Assembly: GCA_037349105.1 (NCBI GenBank)
Contig: JAYJMM010000119.1
Location: forward strand, 62,001-126,000
Reading direction: 5' to 3'
DNA: 64,000 nt
Source: Limnomonas spitsbergensis
Taxonomy: Eukaryota > Chlorophyta > Chlorophyceae > Chlamydomonadales
Shown: in pieces, positions 55,661 through 64,000 of the stretch
How the letters are laid out: every line of letters starts with the position of its first letter
Position numbering within the stretch: position 1 is the stretch's first letter
Position numbers and translations under genes: made by a program
Notes under the pieces: generated by a model
What the model was told of the DNA's origin: nothing
The model's database searches: none
The model's input: the letters and a program-made list of their open reading frames with translations, nothing else

Positions 55661-58600
55661 AATCGGTATTGCTAATCGGTAAACGCACAGGCGTTTTCTT
55701 TCTTTCTTTCTGACATCATATATTGCAAACAGTGGTACGGGACTCTTTATCATGAAAGGTGAAAATATTGGAAGAAAAGAAAAGAAAAGAGAATGCCGAT
55801 GCGGCGTGGATTTTGGGAAGTACAGGTTGACGAGACGCCCAAGCCCCGGTCTGTATACCCTTAAAGGGGGAAAGGGGCTATGGCGGGTCAGTGAGAACAG
55901 GGGGAGATGCTGGACGGCAGTCGGGTGGACTGTTTTCAAGGTAACGGCGAAGTCGAAGAATGGAATAGGCAGATTGGACAGTGTGAACTACTAGTTGTTT
56001 GAGCAGTGGGGGGACGTTGAAGGGTGTGATACCAAGGACTGGAAAGAGGTGCATGATATCTTTATAGAAAAAGCCAGAGCAACCAATGATGATGAGGTGA
56101 ACATAGGGGTAGAGGATGTCTGTAGCAGGGGGGGGTAACGGATATGTAAGAGGGTGGGGGGCAGGAGTGTGGAGAGGGTCTATAACAGGTGTAGTGAGGT
56201 TCCATCCTGCGGAGCGAAGCAATTGTACCAACTGTGCATGTTGTGTGGATTTGTGGGACAGGCAGAATTGTAGATTGGAGGTAAACCCGAGCTCAATAAC
56301 ATGGATGGTACAACGGTGTTGGAGGTCAAGAAGGAAGGCAGGGTCGGCAAGCCGGGCGGGAGGATAACTGTGGAGATCGGCAATGGTAAGGCCTTCAATT
56401 AAGAGGAGATCTGGACGAAGGCGGCAGAGTGTGGCAGGGGGGACAGCGGGAAGCATCCATTGCGGGATACGGGTGTCATAGACGCCTGGTGGGAGGGATG
56501 TAGCGGGTGTGGCATCCATAATTGTGAACATTCCACTCTTTGTGCCTCTGTGGAGGGAACGTTGGATGAGGCAGAGGGCCTTGTTGTGTCGGGAGATATA
56601 AGAGGCCTGCATACGGGGATGCCTGCATCTTCCAAACATGTGTCCCTGTGTGTCAGAAGTAGCGTCAGGTGGGCCAGTAGGAGGTGGTGTACATATGGGG
56701 CAAAGGCCATCGGTAAACGAGCGCACTGATGTTTTGTAGGGAATACGGAAGAGAAGTGCCCGTTTAGCTGTCCATAAGAGGTTGGCTCGCATACGGAGGA
56801 TGCAGCGCTTCAGAGAAAAGTGGCAAGCAGAAGACTGCCACATGTGATTGTTATACAAGGGTAAAGAGTGGGCATTTTCTTTGATTATGCGGGTATATGT
56901 AGCACAAGATATGGTGGTATCACCGTCCGTAACGTGAGGGCAAGAAGAGTGAAGGTGTGCCTTGATATAGGAGGTGAGGTCAGAAGTGAACCAAGGGGTG
57001 TCGTTTGTATCCGTTTGAGTATCGTCTTGGGGTAGGCAAGGCCAAGCTGGGAGGGAAGCCATGTATTGGTTGTTGATATGGGAAAGGTTAAATGTACATG
57101 TGCTGGGTGCGTCCAAGGCTCGTGATGCCCCAATGTCAGCAAGTTCATTGCCGATAATACCAATATGTGATTTCACCTTCTGGATGAGCATTGGTAGGCC
57201 TATGTTGGCCCGTGAAAGGAGTAGGCGGCGGATGGCCAGGAGAGGCGGTGCATGCTTGTCCTCAAGGAGATCATGCGGGTAAAAGACAGCTTTCTGTATG
57301 AGGTACATGCTGCAGAGACTGTCAGTGAAGATAGTAAGGGAAGGGGCAATGGTCAAGGCGGGGCCAGAAGGTGTATGGGCATGATCGAGGGCTGCATGAA
57401 TGCCTCCAAGTTCAGCCCTGGTGATAGTGTTCGTTTCACATTTTCCAGTAGGGTTGACTGTATGGGTGGAGCCATCGACAGTGAAGTAAAAGGCAGCCCC
57501 GCCCTATCAAGTTATTGCCGGCGTCATCCTGTATACAAGCTCCGTCTGTGTAGTATGCCGGAAGCAACGGCCAAGCAAGTGGATAGGTAGGGGGGTAGAG
57601 AGATCGGAGTTCATCGAAAAGGATAAGGGGGAAAGTGAGTGGGGCAAGTGGGAGAGGGGTAGGCGGGGTAGTGTGCGTGTGTAAGTGGGAGGCTACAGAG
57701 AATCCAGCGGGGTGTTGCCATTTGGCATGCGGACCGGGAAGTTGGGATTGGCGCCGGGTGGGTGGATGTGGACGGTGGGCAGGTGAGGTGCCAGGTGGGT
57801 GTCCATGTCCAGATAGTGTGTGCACATTTGAATCGACTGGAGCAGTGGGAGGTGGGTCAGGGTAGAAGCGAGCGAGGCCCTCTGTGTTACCAATGACAAG
57901 AAGTTGTAGTGGCCATTTGGGAGTGCCGTATGTTGGTTGGGTGGCTGTGTAGATGTGTGCCATGTGGTCCGGGGCTGAAAAGCGAAAGTTGGGGTCGGTA
58001 TGAAGAGTCAGAACATGAACCATATTGGCATGGGAGGTCCAATTCATGAAAGATGAGTTCTTCCAAACTGGGGCCAGGATAACAGTGCATGTGGGTGTCG
58101 TAGTCATGCTGGCGGATGAGATGGCCCAACGGATTGCTTTTGTGATTGTTTTTATCTTGAAGTCTGGATGAACGAACGAGCTGCTGGTCCAAGGTGTGGA
58201 GTACGCATTATGGAGAGCCCCAAAAAGAAAATCGTGATGGTGGGTGGTATAGTATGTGCGTGCATGGTAGGAGACGTCGAGAGGAGAAGCAAAACGGTGG
58301 AGATGGGTGGACATGTTATCTGAGAGCACTTGCATCATGGGTTCCGGGAGACACCAAGTCGTGTTAGGCGCGGTTCCTGTTTTGTGCTTGGTGTGAACGG
58401 GGTATCGGGCAAGAAGGGAAGCAAGATCTTGCTCGAAGGAACCCTCAGAGTGGGCGAGGTGTAGGGCAGGAAGGGTAAGTTTCGTATGATCATAGCCTGC
58501 ACGAAGCCAGTGCAGGCAGCGGGCAGGGATGCAACCAACAAGAGTACCATTTGGGCGGTATAGGTAGGCATATTGACATTGCCATGGAAGGGGTTGCGGA

Positions 58601-60533
58601 TCAGAAGCAGGGGCGGAAGGTAAGGGGGGAGGGGGTAACGGGCCGGAAGAGGGTGAGTGGAGTCCAATCTGGATAGTGAAGGAATGTGGTGGTACGATGT
58701 CGAAGTCCTTATGTTAAAGGAGACGTGTTGGTCGATGCATGAGTGAGCCTGGTTTGCAGAGGATGGGACCCATTGGGTGCGGGGATGGGGGTTTGTGGAG
58801 CGTAAACGCCAGAGCCCTTGACGTTGGAGGTTTGTGAGGCCGAGGTCAAGGGGATGGGTAGGGGAAGGAGGAAGCAAGGAACAGGCGGGGTCCGTATGTG
58901 GGTGTACTTGGTCTGGTAATGTCCGCTTACGTGAAAGTGATGTACGGTTTAAGGGAGGGTGGTGTGGGGTACAGGAACGATAGAGTGGACGAGACGAACG
59001 GTTGATCCAACAATCCTGAGCGAGTCGTGGGGGGGCATAGACGGGGGGGGCGGGGGAGGGGGGCATGAGAGGTCTAGAATGTAGTCATGATGATGAGGGA
59101 GTGGGGGACCTGGGGGTGCAGCCAGGTCCAGGACAAACAATGTGGGAGGAGGGATGTGGGGCAAGGTGGAAGGGACAGGGGGAGGAGAGGGAGGGGGGCA
59201 TGAAAGGTCGAGAATGTAGTTTGGATGGTGGGGGAGTAGGGGGCATGGTGTTGTACCCAAGTGTAGGACAAAGGGAGCATGAGGAAGGGGTGGGGTAGAG
59301 GGAAGGCCTGGGTTGGGAAAGAGCTCTGGAGCGTGGGTATGAGTACTACGGGGGATAGTGGGACGGGCGCGCTTTGAAGTTGCTTGGGGGCGTGGGGAGA
59401 AGCATTGGGGGAGGAGACCAAGGGCCTGGTCGGCACTGGGAGCAGAGGCGATGTGAGGGAGGGTGGTTGGGACAACCTGAGGGAGTTGGGAGAAGTCATG
59501 GGCGATCGTGATGTGGCGCTGATGTAGGGGGAGTGCAGAAAAGCGCGTGTAGCTGAGGGCTTGGTCAGAGGGATGCCCATTAAGGAGCAGGGTGATACGG
59601 TTGAGCGAGACTTGGGCCTGTTGTATCCAACAACGGCGCGCTTTACCTTTGAATGTTGCAGACAGGTACGTGGATGGCTGGAAGGTAGAAATGTGAGGTC
59701 CAGTCATGACGGTAAGTGGTTCCAAGGACGTGATGCCCAGACGACAAAGAGGATGGAGTAGTTCTGGAGTGATGAGGAGGGAGGAACTCTGTGGTGTTGG
59801 AGAGTAGGGAGGAATAGGCATAATTGGCAGGGTAGTGTCGGGTGGAGGAGGTGTGGGTGAGAGGATGTGGGTCAGTTGTCGCCACATGGCATTGCCGAGG
59901 AGTTCTTGAACTCCAGAGGCAATAGGGGAAGGGCCTGATGAGCAACGATGGAGAGCAATTTGAGCATGGTGCATGAGGGAAAGTTGACGCATGGGGAGCG
60001 GTAACGAGTGAAAAGTTCTAGTGGGTCGCACAAGCGAAGTGAGGGGGAGTTGTCCATGAGTGTCCAGTTGTTGGTTCAAAACGCCAGAAGTGAGGGTGCC
60101 GAGGGAACCTTCATCGTTCAGGGCTCGGGTGAGGGTAAGGGCGGAAATCTGGGTGTAATCTGTCAGGAGGGAGGTGAGGCCAACACCCCCCCGATCTGTG
60201 GGTGTGAGTATAAGGGCGGTGGGGTAGGAGTGGCCAAGATTCATGCAAATGCGGAGGACTCTGGCAATGGAGAATGGAAGATTGCAATGGATTGCAAAAA
60301 TGATTTCACGCGCTCTGATGAAAGCGGGTGGGCGTTGTTCGGCGGTACATATCCTGGACAGTACATGAAGTTCCCTACGAAATAACGCGTTTCCCTGATG
60401 TTGCCAGATCATCTCCCACCGCGCCCAAGATGTTTGGCCGTTGTCAGGAAGGATCGTGTTAGACAAATTGCAAACTGGGTGCGCCACATCCGCTCCGGCG
60501 CTGCGTGCCAGCAGCTGACCAGATATCGCATGG
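55660..60533 (-). mobile_element. 5'-truncated, degenerate LINE-type retrotransposon with RNase H
   Basis: Four minus-strand ORF blocks in three frames form one polyprotein remnant. Block 58949-60533 begins after a TAA and contains a region typical of sequence downstream of reverse-transcriptase catalytic motifs (ALFRRELHVLSRICTAEQRP, GGVGLTSLLTDYTQISALTL). The YADD catalytic part is absent. Blocks 58335-59066 and 57436-58338 follow. The latter has TTPTCTVILAPVWKNSSFM and later PKWPLQLLVIGN, resembling a PCIF1-like methyltransferase segment fused in some chlorophyte LINEs (from memory). RNase H follows: YYTDGACIQDD (about 57520), FTDSLCSMYLIQ (about 57325) and KVKSHIGIIGNELADIGA (about 57140). 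After it comes a Cys/His cluster (LCPICTPP...HMFGRCRH). The 3' UTR has a TTTTCTTTTCTTC run. Three frameshifts show that it is dead. Confidence 0.8.
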
Positions 60534-60849
60534 CGTTATTCAAGTTCGACTGACGGCCCTGTTTGACAGAACGTCCAAACATTCTCTCCCTGCTACCCCC
60601 CCGGTAAACATAGTCGATAACCGTTATAAGTGCTATTTTCCTATCTGGACTGACATAAAGGTTCTCTGAACCGTTGATGTACTGAGGCCCCTAGCACCGG
60701 TGCCTTGAGGCCGTGAGGAAGCCTGTGCCCCAGGGGCTGTGCCCGGCCCTTGCCCGTACCCAATTTCACACTTATTTCTGATCCAGTCAAGCAGATCTCG
60801 CCCTTGAGCTCAAGTTGGTGCACTCTTAAAACATTAAGAAGAATGATGG
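60534..60849. other. short intergenic DNA between LINE and antiporter gene
   Basis: About 315 bp, including the presumed promoter of the antiporter gene. I see no clear core promoter element and no target-site duplication for the LINE. Confidence 0.3.
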
Positions 60850-60855
60850 ATGGAG

Positions 60856-63120
60856 AATGATATCGGACCCAGGCTAAACTTGGCTCAGTATGATGCTCTC
60901 AAACTCGTGAACGACACAGTCAGACTCGCCTTCTCGAGCAGGAAGATGTGGCAGCACCTCATCGTTGCGCTTTCGGTGGCTGCCATCGTGGTGCGAATCA
61001 GGCTTGCAGGGGAAATCATTCCACCGATGTCGTGGTTTCCCGTCACTCAGCCTCGCGCCCCATTCAGTTCCGACTGAAAGCTTGTCCACCATCTCGACGC
61101 AGGCTCCATTTAGCTACTACACGGGCATGGTTTTCTCCCGGTACCTCAAACTGCCGCAGATCACAGGTAGGTCTCACAATTCCGCCCAAAGTCGCAGGAC
61201 TGACGTGCTGCGGTCCAGCAGCCCCGCTCAACCTGCTGAAACGCCCACAGGGTACCTTATCTCGGGAATTATCTGCGGGCCATACCTCCTCGGGATTCTC
61301 TCTAAAGAATCCGTCCTGGACCTGAACATCATAGAGGGAGCATGTCTGAGCATCATTGGGCTGGCTGCAGGCTCAGAGCTGGACTGGCCTCAGCTGTCAA
61401 AGTCGAAAAAACAGGTGAGGCAGTCCACCTCAACCATTGCCATGCGCATGCCCCATGCATGCATGCCGCCCATGCCATGCCTGCACGGTGATTAAAGGCT
61501 ACCTGTTGCATAAGGACCCTCGTGCTACCCATCAGCATGGCAGCTGCCATCATGAATGCAGCACGCATGCAGCCACAAGGCTGCCATCAGGCCCCCCATA
61601 CTGCAGGGAGTCAAGCCAGGGCCTGTTATTTGTAACTAAGGGGGGAAATGTGCATATTGCTACTGGACCCTGGCATTTCATGCCATATCCATGGTTTGTT
61701 ATCCATGACCGCCAGGTGCATGGTATGAGGCTACCTGCAGAATGAGCCCTGCTGCAGAACAGCTGCATGCATTGAATCCAGAGTCTATTTTGTGAGACAG
61801 GGAAGAGATTGGCCTTAGACACGATCGGATTTGAAAGGTCTAGGCGTCATGAAAGAATATCGCAGGCGTTCTATCCAGGCTTCGTTCCCCGCCTCTCTGC
61901 CAGGTGCTGGGCATCACGGCGGCGGTATGCATCGCCTCCTGGCTGTTCTGCTACCTCGCCATCGACCTCATCTCCATCACGTTCCCGATCATGCCCGAGA
62001 TGGACAACAGGAAGCTGCTGGCAGTAGCCAGCCTGGGCGCAACACTCATGATGACGCGGTCGCCTGCGTCAGCGGTGAGCGATCCCCATCATGCATCTGA
62101 GCGCTGGTGCATGGGGTGACAGGTGTGGATTCCTAGGTCGTGATGGCGGATGCCAGCTGATAGAGGGTGCTGTCTGTGCATTGAAATCCAATTATTCCGG
62201 ATTTATCTTGAGATCCTTTATGCCGGATCTGAGCTAAGATCCCGCGTGCCTGATCTGTGCCTAGATTCTTCACGCCAGATCTGTGTCTATATCCTGTGTC
62301 TATATCCTGTGCCCCTGCCTCCCTGCTGCCTTCCTCAGATCGCTGTTCTCAAGGAGGTTGAGGGCAAGGGTCCCTTCTGCTCATTGGTGATGGCGGTAGT
62401 GGTGGTCAAGGACGTGCTGGTCATCATGGCCTTTGCACTCAACATCGAGCTCATCCGAGCGGTGAGTGACATGCAGCTCATCAGAGCGGTGAGTGACATG
62501 CAGCTCATCAGAGGAGTGAGTTATGTGGCACTCCTGGTGCATGATATGATCATGTTCAGCCTATCAGAGCAAATAGTCCCTGACATCTCGCTGGTACCAG
62601 AGCATGGGGTGACGGGGAGCTTATCTTGGGGATGAGTTCCAAACTGCCTGGGTGAACCTGGGGTAAGCCCTGTCACCTGCACACCCTCAACACACCCGCC
62701 TATGGTCTTCCTCTTCACCCAGGGTTTCGCATGTACCTGTCACCTTGAATAGTTGAATCCTATTCAGTATTAGCCTACCCAGTGCTGCGGCCGAATGGGT
62801 AGCTTTGTTCATCCATGCCTCAGGGCCTGGTCTTTCACTATTTATATAAAACCTGTAAAGAACCTCGAAGTGAGGTCATCCTTCCTGCCGAGGGTTAGGG
62901 ATTGGTACTTCAGCCTCAAAGCTGACCCCCCGCCATGCCTTCAGGTCATCCTCCCTGCCAAGGCACAGAACGGCATCAGCCTGCTGAACCTGATGCTGCC
63001 AGTCCTGTCCGTCGCGCTCTCGATAGCCATCGGTGTGTGTGGAGGCCTGGTGCTTGGGTTGGTCCTGCGGCCCAGGTCGCTGCTGGTGCCCACGCTGGCC
63101 AGTGAGCAGGCCACAAACAG
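60856..63120 (+). CDS. cation/H+ antiporter (CPA2/Kef-type), 3' part outside window
   Basis: A membrane Na+(K+)/H+ exchanger. A first exon is likely at 60856-60991 (MENDIGPRLNLAQYDALKLV, then a helix HLIVALSVAAIV), though its ATG and donor are tentative. Firm exons: 61103-61166, 61251-61414, 61904-62074, 62339-62461, 62945-63120; all phases join. The chain reads FSYYTGMVFSRYLKLPQITG, YLISGIICGPYLLGILS (family GYL..GI..GP.LLG motif), LSIIGLAAGSELDWPQL, VLGITAAVCIASWLFCYLAI, LGATLMMTRSPASAIAVLKE (the unwound helix region; ARSPASAIA type), EGKGPFCSLVMAVVVVKDVL and MAFALNIELIRA. The last exon (LNLMLPVLSVALSIAIGVCG) ends in phase 2, and the protein continues past the window. The acidic/polar centre at TRSPASA and VVVKDV corresponds to ion-binding positions in the family. 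The next intron is a G-rich minisatellite. Confidence 0.85.
62446..62520 (+). repeat. 27-bp triplication spanning a splice donor
   Basis: The exon end and donor CATC.GAGCG/GTGAGTGACATGCAGCT is present three times at 27-bp spacing, the third copy with GCGG changed to GAGG. The first two copies retain GCG/GTGAGT; the third has GGA/GTGAGT. Because 27 is a multiple of 3 and no stop occurs within the units, each donor would keep the frame. Confidence 0.85.
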
Positions 63121-63955
63121 GTGTGAGAGGGAGGGGGGTCGGGAATGTGAGGTGTGAGAGGGAGGGGGGGCGGGGAATGTGAGGTGTGACAGGGAGGGGG
63201 GTCGGAGAATGTGAGGTGTGAGAGGGAGGGGGGTCGGAGAATGTGAGGTGTGAGAGGGAGGGGGGGCGGGGAATGTGAGGTGTGACAGGGAGGGGGGTCG
63301 GGGAATGTGAGGTGTGAGAGGGAGGGAGGTCGGAGAATGTGAGGTGTGAGAGGGAGGGGGGGCGGGGAATGTGAGGTGTGAGAGGAAGGGGGGTCGGAGA
63401 ATGTGAGGTGTGAGAGGGAGGGGGGTCGGGGAATGTGAGGTGTGAGAGGGAGGGGGGGCGGAGAATGTGAGGTGTGAGAGGGAGGGGGGTCGGGGAATGT
63501 GAGGTGTGACAGGGAGGGGGGCTGGGAATGTGAGGTGTGAGAGGAAGGGGGGTCGGGGAATGTGAGGTGTGAGAGGGAGGGGGGTCGGGGAATGTGAGGT
63601 GTGAGAGGGAGGTGGGGCGGGGAATGTGAGGTGTGAGAGGGAGGGGGGGCGGGGAATGTGAGGTGTGAGAGGAAGGGGGGTCGGGGAATGTGAGGTGTGA
63701 GAGGGAGGGGGGTCGGGGAATGTGAGGTGTGAGAGGGAGGGGGGTCAGAGAATGTGAGGTGTGAGAGGGAGGTGGGTCGGGGAATATGAGGTGTGAGAGG
63801 GAGGGGGGGAGGGGAATGTGAGGTGTGAGAGGGAGGGGGGCGGGGAATGTGAGGTGTGAGAGGGGTCGGGGAATGTGAGGTGTGAGAGGGAATGGGGCAT
63901 GTGAGGTGTGAGAGGGAGGGGGGAGTGTGAGAGGAAGGGGGTCGGGAACGATGAT
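63121..63955 (+). repeat. G-rich minisatellite, ~31-bp units, ~26 copies
   Basis: Units read GTGTGAGAGGGAGGGGGGTC followed by GGGGAATGTGAG, with variants (GGGCG for GGTCG, GACAGG for GAGAGG, length of the G run). It begins right at the donor (AACAG/GTGTGAGAGG), so the donor itself is part of the first unit. Several G runs per unit on the sense strand could form quadruplexes. Confidence 0.93.
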
Positions 63956-64000
63956 TTAAATGATGGTGAGAGGATGGGGACAGCGAGCAGGCCTGTGGGG

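Overview
The window is nuclear DNA of a eukaryote, most likely a green alga (Chlorophyta). The genes are split by GT-AG introns. They include a spliced cytosolic ribosomal protein eL13, a pherophorin-like hydroxyproline-rich wall/matrix protein, a plastid-type DUF3531 protein and a CPA2-type cation/H+ antiporter. Intergenic and intronic DNA is rich in minisatellites, microsatellites and decayed transposable elements. I cannot name the species. The standard code seems to apply, because TAG ends several well-supported genes (DUF3531, pherophorin).

Layout. 1-3.93 kb: compact, mostly intronless minus-strand ORFs resembling genes of large algal DNA viruses: a C5 cytosine methyltransferase with two frameshifts, and a zinc-ribbon/nuclease protein with an in-frame TAG. 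This looks like a decayed endogenous viral fragment. 3.93-5.3 kb: simple repeats. 5.3-6.66 kb: spliced Fe(II)/2OG-type oxygenase. 6.7-12.4 kb: transposon graveyard, with a decayed transposase-like gene, an element with 135-bp terminal inverted repeats next to a partial direct copy, and a LINE reverse-transcriptase scrap. 12.47-17.1 kb (minus): six-exon DUF3531 gene. 18.77-22.54 kb (plus): six-exon pherophorin-like gene with alternating proline rods and four related Cys modules. 24.9-27.0 kb (minus): multi-pass membrane protein. 27.1-32.4 kb (plus): Ala/Gln-rich ORF, then a gene with tandemly duplicated exon-intron units leading into a 72-bp coding minisatellite. 34.3-36.9 kb (minus) and 37.17-38.2 kb (plus): divergent pair sharing a short promoter. 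39.4-43.56 kb (minus): plastid-type SAM methyltransferase. 44.2-47.88 kb (minus): ribosomal protein eL13, seven exons resolved to the base. 48.3-54.8 kb: sparse, with fragments and one unknown minus-strand gene. 55.7-60.53 kb (minus): 5'-truncated, frameshifted LINE with RNase H. 60.85 kb to the end (plus): cation/H+ antiporter, cut by the window edge inside a G-rich minisatellite intron.

These are ordinary independent eukaryotic genes, not an operon. The most interesting items are the viral-like cluster, the modular pherophorin, the exon-duplication/minisatellite gene, a shared CGACTGCT promoter motif, a 17-bp/30-bp pair of dispersed boxes, and a triplicated splice donor in the antiporter gene. 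Exon coordinates come from reading splice sites and checking that phases join. No transcript data were available.
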